From JAICNG01 sp035249985 (GTDB lineage Bacteria > Gemmatimonadota > Gemmatimonadetes > Gemmatimonadales > Gemmatimonadaceae), in NCBI GenBank assembly GCA_035249985.1, contig DATFFP010000039.1:38282-102281 (forward strand): a stretch of 64,000 bases of DNA, given 5' to 3'. This document shows, piece after piece, positions 47,549 through 56,295 of this stretch. The translations under genes were made by a program, and so were the position numbers. How positions within the stretch are numbered: the first letter of the stretch is position 1; each line of letters begins with the position of its first letter. The notes beneath the pieces were generated by a model. That model saw only the letters and a list, made by a program, of their open reading frames with translations, was not told where the DNA came from and ran no database searches.

Positions 47549-48322
47549 TCAACTTCGGCTGCTCTTCCGCATGATCGCCCTCGCCGGCGCGCCTTCGTGC
47601 CCGGCGACCTTGAGCGGCAGCACGATCATCTCGTAGTCACCCGCTGCCACGGGGCGCAGGTCCATCCCTTCCACGATCGGAATCCCCCGCCCCAGCAAAA
47701 TCTGGTGCGTCCGCGGCCCCGGAGCACCGAACTGCTCGGCGGAGATGTAGTCGACGCCGACGAGTACGACGCCCGCGTCGGCGAGAAGCTGCGCCGCGTC
47801 CGGTGCGATGTACGCGAAGTCCCGATGGAACTGAACCGAGTCCATCCATCCGCGCAGTGAGCTGCGAGTCCGAAACAGCACTCGCTTCGCGCCATTCCAG
47901 TCGTGCCTGTTGAGCTCCTCCGCATCGATCGCCTGGACGCTGTCGGGGATATCGATCACACGCGCTGGACCGATCAGCCGCTCCAGCTCCACCCGGTCGA
48001 CGGATGCTCCGGTGGCGACGAAGTGCATCGGGGCATCGACGTGCGTTCCACTGTGCGCCCCCATCGAGTAGGCCGACAGCGTCACGACATCGCCCGTGCG
48101 CATGTGTCTGAGAAAGTCGAACTTCATCGGCGCGTCGCCCTCGTAGACCGGGGTCCTGGCCGGGTCGAGCGTCGCCGACACGTCGATCCACCCCGCGCTC
48201 ATCTCCTGAGCGGCCATAGTGTCGGACGCGTTCTGCGCACCAGGGCTGCATGCCAGCAGCGCCAGCGCCGTCAGGGCCGTCAGGCTCGGCCTTCCGCGAA
48301 TGTCGGGTGCTCCTCGAAGCAT
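47549..48322 (-). CDS. Cyclase family protein (kynurenine formamidase-like), exported
   Basis: The 257-residue product has a lipoprotein-type signal (LTALTALALLACSPG) and the metal-binding motif of the cyclase/KynB family, HSGTHVDAPMHF, plus GVDYISAEQF. KynB hydrolyses N-formylkynurenine; exported relatives have unknown substrates. The location in the envelope argues against a role in cytoplasmic tryptophan breakdown. It lies downstream of gntP on the same strand, separated by repeat element J, so it is probably a separate unit. Confidence 0.82.
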   Translation of the reverse strand: MLRGAPDIRGRPSLTALTALALLACSPGAQNASDTMAAQEMSAGWIDVSATLDPARTPVYEGDAPMKFDFLRHMRTGDVVTLSAYSMGAHSGTHVDAPMHFVATGASVDRVELERLIGPARVIDIPDSVQAIDAEELNRHDWNGAKRVLFRTRSSLRGWMDSVQFHRDFAYIAPDAAQLLADAGVVLVGVDYISAEQFGAPGPRTHQILLGRGIPIVEGMDLRPVAAGDYEMIVLPLKVAGHEGAPARAIMRKSSRS

Positions 48323-48356
48323 GCATGCCTCCGGTGTAGTGCGCGAGAACCGTTAG

Positions 48357-48521
48357 GGCACGGCTTGTTACCGCAGAGGGCGCGGAGGACGCAGAGGATC
48401 TGCACGACGCATAGGGCTTCAACTGCAAATGCTTTTGCAAAAAAGCACCGCAGTTCGGAGCTCCACGATGGCAGTTCCTCTGAGTTCTCCGCGTCCTCTG
48501 GGTAAAAACGTCGCCGTTGCC
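48357..48521. repeat. CACAGAGG-related inverted element with nested hairpins (element J)
   Basis: Outer arms (48357-48398 and 48477-48521) carry CGCAGAGG and GCGGAGGAC units facing their inverses, with GGCA/TGCC at the tips. The loop holds a perfect 6-bp AACTGC/GCAGTT stem (48420-48425 with 48450-48455), which encloses a TGCTTTT/AAAAGCA stem. The gntP stop codon is 17 bases from the right end. The loop shares TTGCAGTTG with element F in inverse orientation. Confidence 0.85.
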
Positions 48522-48538
48522 TGAACAAAACGTGCCTT

Positions 48539-49879
48539 TTATACGACGAGACCCAACAACATCGTGAAGGCCAGCCCCACGACGCCGATGATCGTCTCGG
48601 CCACCGTCCACGTTTTCAGCGTCTGGGGGACCGTCATGTTGAAAAATTCCTTGATCAGCCAGAATCCCGAATCGTTCACGTGGGAGAGCACGAGCGAGCC
48701 CGCACCCGTCGCGAGCACGAGGAGCTCGGCGTTCGTTCCAGGTGTCGCGACCGCGATGGGCGCGACGATTCCGGCGGCGGTCGTCATCGCGACGGTCGCG
48801 GAGCCAGTGGCCACGCGGATGAGCGCCGCAACGGTCCACGCGAGCAAGAGTGGCGAGACTTGCGCTCCGACCGCCACGTCGGCGATCGCTTTCCCGACGC
48901 CGCTCTCCAGGAGCACCCTGTTGAATCCGCCGCCCGCGCCAATCACGAGGAGAATCGTCGCCGTCGGCGCGAGACAGTCGTTCGTGAACTTGAGGATCTG
49001 GTCGCGCGTGAAGTGCTGTCGGTAACCCAGCGACCAGAACGAGAACAGCAGCGCCGCCAGGAGCGAGACAATCGGGCTCCCGATGAAATCGAGCGCCGCG
49101 CGAAGCGTGCTCGTTGGCGGGAGTGTGATGTCGGCGATGGTTGCGCACAGCATCAGGATCACCGGAAGGAGCACGGTGAAGAGAGAGATCCCAAAGCTCG
49201 GCATTTCGCGTGGGGCGCCGCCTTCGAACTGCGCGGCGACCGGGTTCTCCGCGGGGAGTGTGATGCGCGGCGCAATCCACGAGGCGAAAATGGGGCCCGC
49301 GAGCGACGCTGTCGGAAGCCCGACCAGAATCGCGTAGGCGATCGTAAGCCCGACATCGGCCTCGTACGCGCCGACCGCGAGCATCGCCGCCGGATGCGGG
49401 GGCACCAACCCGTGCACCACCGAGAGTCCTGCCACCAGCGGGATGCCGATCTTCACCAGTGACATGCCGGTGCGGCGCGCGATCGTGAACACCAGCGGAA
49501 CGAGCAGCACGAAGCCGACCTGAAAGAAGACTGGAATGCCGACGATGAAGGCGACGAACATGATCGCCCAATGCACGCGCTGCTCCCCGAACATCGCGAT
49601 GAGCGTGGTCGCGATGCGCGTCGCGCCGCCCGACTCGGCCATCAGCTTCCCCAGCATCGTCCCCAGCGCCACCACGATCGCGATGAATCCCAGGACCCCG
49701 CCCACCCCGTCCTGAAACGCCTTCACGACGGTGCCTAACGGCATGCCAGCCACGATCCCGAGACCGAGGGATACCGAAACCAGCACGACGAAGGGATGCA
49801 GCTTGAAGCGCGCGATCAGCACGATCAGCGCGACGACGGCACCCGACGCGTAGAGGAGCAGCTGGGTGTTCGGGCTCAT
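48539..49879 (-). CDS. gntP: Gluconate permease, GntP family
   Basis: The 446-residue product has about twelve to fourteen membrane segments and the GntP pattern: LGFIAIVVALGTMLGKLMAE, SGGATRIATTLI, GLSVVHGLVPPHPAAMLAVG and HVNDSGFWLIKEFFNMT. It imports gluconate or a related sugar acid by proton symport. The start at 49879 overlaps the stop of gntK (ATGA), so both are coupled, and gnd is divergent. Together they form a gluconate-to-pentose phosphate module. Confidence 0.93.
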   Translation of the reverse strand: MSPNTQLLLYASGAVVALIVLIARFKLHPFVVLVSVSLGLGIVAGMPLGTVVKAFQDGVGGVLGFIAIVVALGTMLGKLMAESGGATRIATTLIAMFGEQRVHWAIMFVAFIVGIPVFFQVGFVLLVPLVFTIARRTGMSLVKIGIPLVAGLSVVHGLVPPHPAAMLAVGAYEADVGLTIAYAILVGLPTASLAGPIFASWIAPRITLPAENPVAAQFEGGAPREMPSFGISLFTVLLPVILMLCATIADITLPPTSTLRAALDFIGSPIVSLLAALLFSFWSLGYRQHFTRDQILKFTNDCLAPTATILLVIGAGGGFNRVLLESGVGKAIADVAVGAQVSPLLLAWTVAALIRVATGSATVAMTTAAGIVAPIAVATPGTNAELLVLATGAGSLVLSHVNDSGFWLIKEFFNMTVPQTLKTWTVAETIIGVVGLAFTMLLGLVV

Positions 49880-50388
49880 GGGGACGCCGAGGCGTGCCTG
49901 ACTAGCTCGGCGACGATCGCGTCCGGCGTCTCGGTGATGTCGCAGACCCACACGCGCTCGTCCGGCGACGGCTCCTCGAGAGTGGCGAGCTGGCTGTCGA
50001 GGAGCGACGGCGGCATGAAATGCCCGCGACGGTGGGCCAGGCGCTCGGCGAGGAGCGCTCGGCTTCCCCGGAGATAGACGAACCGCACCTCCGCATCTCC
50101 ACCGGAGCGCAGAAGGTCACGATAGGACCGCTTGAGCGCCGAGCACGAGACGACGAGACCGATCCCTGCGCGCTTCGCTTCGCGGAGTCTGGATGCGATC
50201 GCCAGCAGCCAGCCGTGGCGGTTTTCGTCCGTCAGCGGAATCCCAGCGGCCATGCGCTTCACGTTGTCCGGAGGATGCAGCGCATCGCCTTCGACGAACT
50301 CGACGTCCAGCGCTCGGGCCAGCTTCGCCCCAATCAGGCTCTTCCCGGCGCCGCAGACGCCCATGATCACGTAGAGCCCGGTATGCAC
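49876..50388 (-). CDS. gntK: Gluconokinase
   Basis: The 170-residue product has the P-loop GVCGAGKS at residues 10-17, EGDALHPPDNVKRMAAGIPL, TDENRHGWL and the lid region AHRRGHFMPPSLLDSQLATL, all typical of GntK-type gluconokinases. It phosphorylates gluconate to 6-phosphogluconate in the cytoplasm. It is the first gene of the gntK-gntP operon and faces gnd across 75 bases that must contain both promoters. Confidence 0.95.
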   Translation of the reverse strand: MHTGLYVIMGVCGAGKSLIGAKLARALDVEFVEGDALHPPDNVKRMAAGIPLTDENRHGWLLAIASRLREAKRAGIGLVVSCSALKRSYRDLLRSGGDAEVRFVYLRGSRALLAERLAHRRGHFMPPSLLDSQLATLEEPSPDERVWVCDITETPDAIVAELVRHASASP

Positions 50389-50463
50389 AGGGCCCTATCC
50401 TATACCGCCGAAGGATTCAGGGCTATTCTGCTGGCGAAGAAAAACCTCCAGGGAGCGGTAACA

Positions 50464-51363
50464 ATGCGACTGGCGATGATCGGGCTGGGCCGGATGGGCG
50501 GCAACATGGTGCGGCGGCTGGTCCAGGGCGGACACGAGGTGATCGTGTACGATCGCAGCGCCGACGCGGTCAGGGCCCAGATCGCCACCGGGGTGAAGGA
50601 GGCAAAGGACCTCGCTGATGTCGCCAGGCAGTTGTCGCCGCGCCGAGTCCTGTGGGTGATGGTTCCGGCCGGCGCTGCGGTCGAGGGCGCCATCGGTGAG
50701 CTCGTGCCGCATCTGGCACGAGGGGACGTCATCATCGACGGCGGCAACTCGAACTTTCGCGATTCGATGCGTCGCGCGAAGGCACTCGAGACGCAGGGGA
50801 TCGAGTTCGTGGATGTCGGAACGAGTGGTGGGATTCACGGCCTCGCGAGTGGCTACTGCCTCATGATTGGCGGTTCGCCAGCGGCGTTTCAGCATTGCGA
50901 GCCGATCTTTCGAACGCTCGCGCCGCCCGACGGCTACGCGCATGTCGGTCCGCCGGGGGCGGGCCACTACGTGAAGATGGTGCACAATGGCATCGAGTAC
51001 GGACTCCTCCAGGCGTATGCCGAGGGCTACGAGATCCTGCACGCGTCGGAGGATTTTACGCTCCAGCTCGGCCAGATCGCGAAGCTGTGGAACCATGGCA
51101 GCGTCGTGCGCTCGTGGCTGAACGAGCTCGCGGAGCGGGCGCTGTCCCGTGATGACCAGCTCGCGGCCATCCGTGGTTACGTGGAGGACTCAGGCGAGGG
51201 ACGCTGGACGGTGGAGGAGGCGATGCGGCTCGACGTGCCGGCGCCGGTCATCACGTTGTCGCTGCTCGCGCGGCTGCGCTCTCGCCAGGAGGAATCCTTC
51301 GGCGCCAAGGTGATTGCCGCGCTGCGCAAAGAGTTCGGCGGGCACGCGGTTCATACCAAATGA
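50464..51363 (+). CDS. gnd: 6-phosphogluconate dehydrogenase, decarboxylating (YqeC/GndA short type)
   Basis: The 299-residue product has the Rossmann motif MIGLGRMGGNMVRRL, DGGNSNFRDSMRRA, VDVGTSGGIHGLASGYCLM and the catalytic HYVKMVHNGIEYGL. At about 300 residues it is the short form of the family. It converts 6-phosphogluconate to ribulose 5-phosphate. GGGAG lies upstream of the ATG at 50464. Its divergence from gntK places gluconate uptake, phosphorylation and oxidation side by side. Confidence 0.93.
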   Translation: MRLAMIGLGRMGGNMVRRLVQGGHEVIVYDRSADAVRAQIATGVKEAKDLADVARQLSPRRVLWVMVPAGAAVEGAIGELVPHLARGDVIIDGGNSNFRDSMRRAKALETQGIEFVDVGTSGGIHGLASGYCLMIGGSPAAFQHCEPIFRTLAPPDGYAHVGPPGAGHYVKMVHNGIEYGLLQAYAEGYEILHASEDFTLQLGQIAKLWNHGSVVRSWLNELAERALSRDDQLAAIRGYVEDSGEGRWTVEEAMRLDVPAPVITLSLLARLRSRQEESFGAKVIAALRKEFGGHAVHTK

Positions 51364-51461
51364 GGACCCGTCGACGCGACGGGATCACCCGGCGCGATCT
51401 GCTGCGTTTCGCCAGCGCCTGACCTCGCTCAGGTTTGACGTCATTTCTGCGGGAGGGTTTC

Positions 51462-52196
51462 ATGACTGTTCCACGTTGGCTCGCGCTTCTCGGGCTTCTC
51501 ACCGCGACGGCTACCACGGGCCACGCACAGAGCGCGGCTTCGCCGCTTGGCTCCCGCGACAACCCCGTGCGCGCCGAGGGACCCGCCGGCGAACGTGAAT
51601 ACCTGACGCGCCTCCGGTGTCCGTCCGGCGCCGTGCCGAACTTCGAGCGCATTGGAAGCTTCGGCTCGGGCGTGGATGGCCACATACTCGATGGTTACGA
51701 GGTGCTGTGCGATCGACCGTTGCCCGACCCCGATACCCTCCCCCGCTCGGAGCTCGCGCCGGGAGCAGTCGAGATCTTTCTCGACATGTATCACGACGGC
51801 TATCGCGAGATGGCGGCGGTGCCGGGATTCACCGTGCTCCCGGAGATCCCCGCCCGCATCGCCGCCGGATGTCCGCCACGCGTCGTTGCGGATCCGGATA
51901 GCGCCGCTCGCTACGTGTTCATCGATTTGGAGGTCGAACGCCCGGTCCGTCTGAGCCGCAAGTTCGACGTGGACGAGCCGGTGACCGTCGGCCAGGAGGG
52001 CCGTGCGTACGTCGAGTTCGTGATCGATACGCTCGGCCGACCCGAGCCCAGCTCCTTGAATGTTCGGCACATCACCGATGAGGCCCTTCGTCCGCACATC
52101 ATCGGCGCGCTGGAGCGCATTCCACTCACCGCGGCGGAGCACCATTCGGGATGCAAGGTCCGTCAGCGGTTGGCCGTTGCCCTCCAATTTCGCTAG
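51462..52196 (+). CDS. Exported protein with TonB C-terminal-like domain
   Basis: The 244-residue product has a signal peptide (WLALLGLLTATATTGHAQ) and a C-terminal domain (AYVEFVIDTLGRPEPSSLNV and IIGALERIPLTAAEHHSGCK) similar to TonB C-terminal modules that lack the membrane energiser part. The start at 51462 has GGGAGGG upstream. Such stand-alone domains are common in Gemmatimonadota; function is unknown. It is convergent with the DinB gene at 52230. Confidence 0.72.
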   Translation: MTVPRWLALLGLLTATATTGHAQSAASPLGSRDNPVRAEGPAGEREYLTRLRCPSGAVPNFERIGSFGSGVDGHILDGYEVLCDRPLPDPDTLPRSELAPGAVEIFLDMYHDGYREMAAVPGFTVLPEIPARIAAGCPPRVVADPDSAARYVFIDLEVERPVRLSRKFDVDEPVTVGQEGRAYVEFVIDTLGRPEPSSLNVRHITDEALRPHIIGALERIPLTAAEHHSGCKVRQRLAVALQFR

Positions 52197-52229
52197 GCGC
52201 GCCGCCCCTCCCTCTCGTCAGGCAGCGGC

Positions 52230-52769
52230 TCAGGTCGAGGGCGGCACCTTGCCTCTGAGTCGCATGTACGTGATGGCGTTCCCCCAGTGCAGCAGACTGT
52301 GGTACGTCCGAAAGTTCAGCACGGCCAGGGCCGGCAGCGGCTTTCCCATGAACTGCTTCAGGGCCTTCGCCTTGACGTCATCGGCCATCGCTGCGTACGC
52401 CCGCTCGCAATAGTCGAACGACTCGGCCAACGTTCTCTGGATGTCTGCGCGCGTCGTGATGGTTTTTTCGACGTCGCTCACCGGCGCCTTTTCCCCCGTC
52501 GCGGTGGAGCAAAACCAGTAGTTGGTTCCCGCGACGTGCGCGAGAAGCTGCCCGAAGCTTCGCACCTCAGGGGTCGGCTTGAACGCGTAGTCCTCCTCTG
52601 ACATTTGCTCAGCGGCTGTCGTGAACACGCTCCGCACATGTCGCGCAGCTTGCTGGATCGACGCGAGCAGGAGATCCGGCTGATCGGCCGGCGGCTGCGC
52701 CGCGAGCGACGTGGTCACGAGCGCCGTCAGAATGGCGGCGACTCCAAGTGTCCTGGTCGTATTCAACAT
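52230..52769 (-). CDS. Exported DinB family protein
   Basis: The 179-residue product has a signal peptide (LGVAAILTALVTTSLAAQ) and the DinB helical pattern: SFGQLLAHVAGTNYWFCST and YHSLLHWGNAITYMRLRG, with His residues in the positions used for metal binding. The start at 52769 has AGAGG 7 bases upstream. Export is unusual for DinB proteins but common in this phylum's gene sets. Function is unknown. Confidence 0.8.
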   Translation of the reverse strand: MLNTTRTLGVAAILTALVTTSLAAQPPADQPDLLLASIQQAARHVRSVFTTAAEQMSEEDYAFKPTPEVRSFGQLLAHVAGTNYWFCSTATGEKAPVSDVEKTITTRADIQRTLAESFDYCERAYAAMADDVKAKALKQFMGKPLPALAVLNFRTYHSLLHWGNAITYMRLRGKVPPST

Positions 52770-52787
52770 CTTACACCTCTGAGGATT

Positions 52788-52818
52788 CTGGAGCTGTGCG
52801 CGGCAGCGCACGCTCCAG
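52788..52818. other. Hairpin in the divergent region upstream of the DinB gene
   Basis: CTGGAGC-TGTGCGC pairs with GCGCAC-GCTCCAG (13 bp with one bulge, loop GGCA) just upstream of the exported DinB gene. It lies in a region that should hold promoters for both directions, so it may be an operator-like or transcript-leader structure. No role is assigned. Confidence 0.45.
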
Positions 52819-52980
52819 TGGGAACAAGGACGAGAGCGCGGACCTCGGTGCCCGCCGGCTCCGTCCTATTGGCTTCCCATACGAGAGGCTCGAGTGCCAA
52901 GTTTCGCCCGAAGCTTCATTCCGACCCGCGCGTACGCCGGACCACGGGACCGAGTGATCCCCCACCCCGGGAAGTCAGCC

Positions 52981-53517
52981 ATGATCGCCATTCGCCAGAG
53001 CGTTGAAACAGACTTCGCGGACATCCTGGCAGTCGTCAACGACGCCGCCCGGGCTTACCGCGACGTGATCCCTGCCGATCGCTGGCACGAACCCTACATG
53101 TCCGCCGACGAGCTGAGGCGAGAGATGAGTGCCGGCGTCGTCTTCTGGATCGCGGAGCGGCAAGGGCGCTTGTCAGGCGTGATGGGGATTCAGGACAAGG
53201 GGGATGTCGCGCTCGTCCGCCATGCATACGTCGTCCCGGCCACGCAGCGTAGCGGTGTAGGAACCCAGCTCCTGCGTCACGTGGAGAGCCTCATCGACAA
53301 GCCGCTTCTGATCGGGACCTGGGCAGCCGCGTCGTGGGCGATCGACTTCTATCGGCGAAATGGATTTACCGTCGTCCCGAGTGCCGACAAGGATCGCCTG
53401 CTCAGGGCATACTGGTCGATCCCTGCGCGACAGATCGAGACCTCCGTCGTGCTCGCCAACGGACGATGGCTGGAGGCTCAGTCGGCGAGGGGACGCCTGC
53501 CTCCAGGGGGTCAGTAG
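52981..53517 (+). CDS. GNAT family N-acetyltransferase
   Basis: The 178-residue product has GNAT motifs: IRQSVETDFADILAVVND, LVRHAYVVPATQRSGVGTQL and TWAAASWAIDFYRRNGFTVV. The acceptor is unknown. The start at 52981 is chosen because homology begins at once; no strong ribosome binding site is seen. The last about 35 residues lie outside the fold. The RsbQ-like gene begins 70 bases downstream. Confidence 0.85.
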   Translation: MIAIRQSVETDFADILAVVNDAARAYRDVIPADRWHEPYMSADELRREMSAGVVFWIAERQGRLSGVMGIQDKGDVALVRHAYVVPATQRSGVGTQLLRHVESLIDKPLLIGTWAAASWAIDFYRRNGFTVVPSADKDRLLRAYWSIPARQIETSVVLANGRWLEAQSARGRLPPGGQ

Positions 53518-53586
53518 CATGACTACTGCGGTCCAGTCCATGCTCCTTTATCCAGCCCGATCGCTCACCCGCGCAACAAGGTTCAC

Positions 53587-54402
53587 ATGGCTGTCGATGT
53601 ACTGCGACGCAACAACGTGAAGGTCTTTGGCGGTGGAACACAGCCCATGGTGTTTGCCCACGGCTTCGGGTGCGATCAGAACATGTGGCGGTTCATCACA
53701 CCCGCGTTCGAGAACGACTACCGCATCGTACTCTTCGATTACGTCGGCTCCGGGCATTCCGATCTGCGCGCGTACGATCGGACACGGTACGGCACGCTCG
53801 GCGGATACGCCGAGGACCTGCTCGATGTGTGTCGCGCCCTCGATCTGCGTAATGCGATCGTCGTCGGGCATTCCGTCAGCGGCATCGTCGCGGTGCTCGC
53901 GGCGAAGCGTGAGCCCCACCGCTTCGCACAGCTCATCCTCATTGGGCCGTCGCCGAGATACATCAATGACAGCGACTACGTCGGCGGCTTCGATCGTGCC
54001 GACATCGACGGCCTCCTCGAGACGATGGAGAAGAACTACATCGGGTGGGCGAACTATCTGGCGCCCGTGATCATGGCAAACCCCGATCGTCCCGAGCTCG
54101 CCGGGGAATTGACGGAGAGCTTCTGCTCGACCGACCCGGTCATCGCGCGCCGATTCGCCGAAGTGACGTTCCTCTCCGACAATCGCGAGGACCTCGTCGA
54201 CGTGACCGTTCCGTCGCTGATCCTCCAGTGCTCGGCCGATGTCATCGCGCCGCCCGAGGTCGGCGAGTACGTGCATCGCCACTTACCGCTCAGTACCTTG
54301 CGCGTGATGCAGGCCACGGGGCACTGTCCGCACATGAGTCATCCAGAGGAAACGATCCGCGAGATGAAGGAATATCTGAGTGGGAAAGCCCGCGCTGCTT
54401 GA
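53587..54402 (+). CDS. RsbQ-like alpha/beta-hydrolase
   Basis: The 271-residue product closely follows RsbQ: VFAHGFGCDQNMWRFITPAF, VLFDYVGSGHSDLRAYD, the nucleophile in VVGHSVSGIVAVLAA, FDRADIDGLLETMEKNYIGW and the catalytic His in QATGHCPHMSHPEET. In Bacillus, RsbQ works with the PAS-phosphatase RsbP in energy-stress signalling, probably by making or binding a small hydrophobic molecule. Here it overlaps a PAS histidine kinase by 23 bases, so a similar pairing with a kinase is likely. Confidence 0.87.
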   Translation: MAVDVLRRNNVKVFGGGTQPMVFAHGFGCDQNMWRFITPAFENDYRIVLFDYVGSGHSDLRAYDRTRYGTLGGYAEDLLDVCRALDLRNAIVVGHSVSGIVAVLAAKREPHRFAQLILIGPSPRYINDSDYVGGFDRADIDGLLETMEKNYIGWANYLAPVIMANPDRPELAGELTESFCSTDPVIARRFAEVTFLSDNREDLVDVTVPSLILQCSADVIAPPEVGEYVHRHLPLSTLRVMQATGHCPHMSHPEETIREMKEYLSGKARAA

Positions 54403-55504
54403 CGACGGCGGCGCAGCGCACACGGCGGCGTCAGACCTGCTCGATCAGGCGCCGTGCGGGTTCGTCTCCTTCCGCGATGACGGCACGATCGTCTACGCGA
54501 ACGCGACGCTGGGGCGCCTGCTCGGCGTCGACGTGCACGAGCTCGTCGGGCAGTCGTTCGAAAAGATTCTCACCGTACCAGCGCGGATCTTCTATCAGAC
54601 GCACTTCTTCCCGCTGATCAAGCTGCACGGGCGTGCCGAGGAGATCTATTTCACCCTGCGCGCCAAATCCGGCGCACCGGTGCACGTGCTGGCCAATGCA
54701 GCTCGCACCGAGGTCACCGGTGCGGTGCGCATCGATTGCGTGATGCTGCGAATCCACGAGCGGCAGAAGTACGAGCAGGAGCTCCTGCACGCGAAAAAAG
54801 CAGCCGAGGGTGCGAACGCCGCCAAGATGCGCTTCCTCTCCATGGTGTCCCATGACTTGCGGACGCCGCTCGGCGCCATTTCCGGGTACGCGGATCTGAT
54901 GCTGCTCGGGGTGCGGGGCGAAGTGACCGATGCGCAGGCGCAGGATCTCCGGCGCATCAAGGAAGTGAGCCACTTTCTGCTCGGGTTGCTGGACGACATC
55001 CTCACGTTCGCGCGAGCGGAGGCGGGCGCTCTCACGGTATCCCACGAGAATGTGACGGTCGAAAGCGTGCTCGCACGTGCCGAAGCGATCGTCGCACCGC
55101 AGTTCGAGAAGGCGGGGATCACCTATGCCCGAGAGGCGGATACCGCAGGCCTGACCGTATGCGCGGACCCCGACCGCCTGCAGCAGATTCTGCTGAACCT
55201 GCTCGGAAACGCGTCGAAATTCACGCCGTCAGGCGGCAAAGTTTCCGTGCGCTGGTCATTGGACGGAGAGCGCGTCCACATCGCCATCGCCGATACCGGG
55301 CGAGGCATTCCGGCCGAGCTGCTGACGCAGATCTTCGAGCCATTCGTTCAGGTCAATCGCGAGATCGACGCGCGGAAGCAAAAGGGGATGGGACTGGGAC
55401 TCGCGATCAGCCGGGAGCTGGCGCGCGCGATGCGAGGCGATATCACTGTTGACAGCGTCGTGGGCCGGGGCTCGATCTTTACGGTATCGTTGCCCGCGGC
55501 TTAG
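54380..55504 (+). CDS. PAS-domain histidine kinase paired with RsbQ-like hydrolase
   Basis: The 374-residue product starts with GTG inside the RsbQ-like gene. It has an N-terminal PAS domain (about 18-130; YANATLGRLLGVDVHELVG and FYQTHFFPLIKLHGRAEEI), then HisKA with SMVSHDLRTPLGAISGYADL and an HATPase domain with NLLGNASKFTPSG, ADTGRGIP and GMGLGLAISRELA. There is no membrane segment, so it senses a cytoplasmic cue. No response regulator is adjacent. The end overlaps the convergent PIG-L gene by 26 bases. Confidence 0.88.
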   Translation: MGKPALLDDGGAAHTAASDLLDQAPCGFVSFRDDGTIVYANATLGRLLGVDVHELVGQSFEKILTVPARIFYQTHFFPLIKLHGRAEEIYFTLRAKSGAPVHVLANAARTEVTGAVRIDCVMLRIHERQKYEQELLHAKKAAEGANAAKMRFLSMVSHDLRTPLGAISGYADLMLLGVRGEVTDAQAQDLRRIKEVSHFLLGLLDDILTFARAEAGALTVSHENVTVESVLARAEAIVAPQFEKAGITYAREADTAGLTVCADPDRLQQILLNLLGNASKFTPSGGKVSVRWSLDGERVHIAIADTGRGIPAELLTQIFEPFVQVNREIDARKQKGMGLGLAISRELARAMRGDITVDSVVGRGSIFTVSLPAA

Positions 55505-56273
55505 TCCCATTCCACGGGCGAAGATACGCAGTGCCATTCCACACGTGTGCCAGCGTTCCGTTGATGGCGGCCATCTCCGGCGATGTGTACTGCGTGCGAT
55601 GACAGGCGAACGACTCCTGCCCGGCGACAACATCCTGATTCTCCACTGCCACGCGAACGGTCAATAGATCTTCGGCGACACCGTTGACGGTGGGCGACGA
55701 ACGTGGCGCGGTGCGAAGGCGCTCCGTCGGCAGAGAGGCGTACAGCAGGTCGATCGTCCGGTGACGATCGTCGCTCTGGACGATCTGTGTCACGACGTTG
55801 CCCACGAGCCGGTGATCGGGATGGCCGGTTCCTCCTTCCGGGCCGAAGGTGATGATGGCGGCGGGCTGGAGGCCACCGATGATCCTGTCGAGCTCGGTAC
55901 GTAGTCGCCCGAGGTTCGCGAACGTCGCTAGCCCGCCGTCCTCGAGACCGAGCAGATGGAGTCGCGCGCCCAGGCGCTTTGCCGCACATTCTGCCTCGAG
56001 CTTGCGCGCGGCGGCCAGCGCTTCGCCGGCTGGAATGCCGGCGTGGTCGCGCACCCCCTTCGAGCCATCGGTGGCGATGACGAGATGGACCTCGCGTCCT
56101 TCCCTGGACAGACGCGACAATAGCGGTGCGATGACGCGCTCGTCGTCGGGATGGGCGAACACCGCGAGTACCGGACGATTGGATTGACCGAGCAGTGTCG
56201 CGGGGCGGCACGCGACGCTCGCAGCAAGTAGGAGCGCAGCAGAGGTGACCGGTCGCTGGATGAGTGCACGCAT
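55479..56273 (-). CDS. Exported PIG-L/LmbE family deacetylase
   Basis: The 264-residue product has a signal peptide (VTSAALLLAASVACRPATLL) and the zinc-binding PIG-L motif AVFAHPDDERVIAPLLSRL, VIATDGSKGVRD and GPEGGTGHPDH. Relatives remove N-acetyl groups from sugars such as GlcNAc-inositol; BshB of bacillithiol synthesis is in this family but is cytoplasmic. Export suggests another substrate. The start at 56273 fits the signal peptide. It is convergent with the kinase gene, overlapping 26 bases, and divergent from the APC permease. Confidence 0.83.
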   Translation of the reverse strand: MRALIQRPVTSAALLLAASVACRPATLLGQSNRPVLAVFAHPDDERVIAPLLSRLSREGREVHLVIATDGSKGVRDHAGIPAGEALAAARKLEAECAAKRLGARLHLLGLEDGGLATFANLGRLRTELDRIIGGLQPAAIITFGPEGGTGHPDHRLVGNVVTQIVQSDDRHRTIDLLYASLPTERLRTAPRSSPTVNGVAEDLLTVRVAVENQDVVAGQESFACHRTQYTSPEMAAINGTLAHVWNGTAYLRPWNGTKPRATIP

Positions 56274-56295
56274 AAGACTCGGACGGTGAGGGGGA

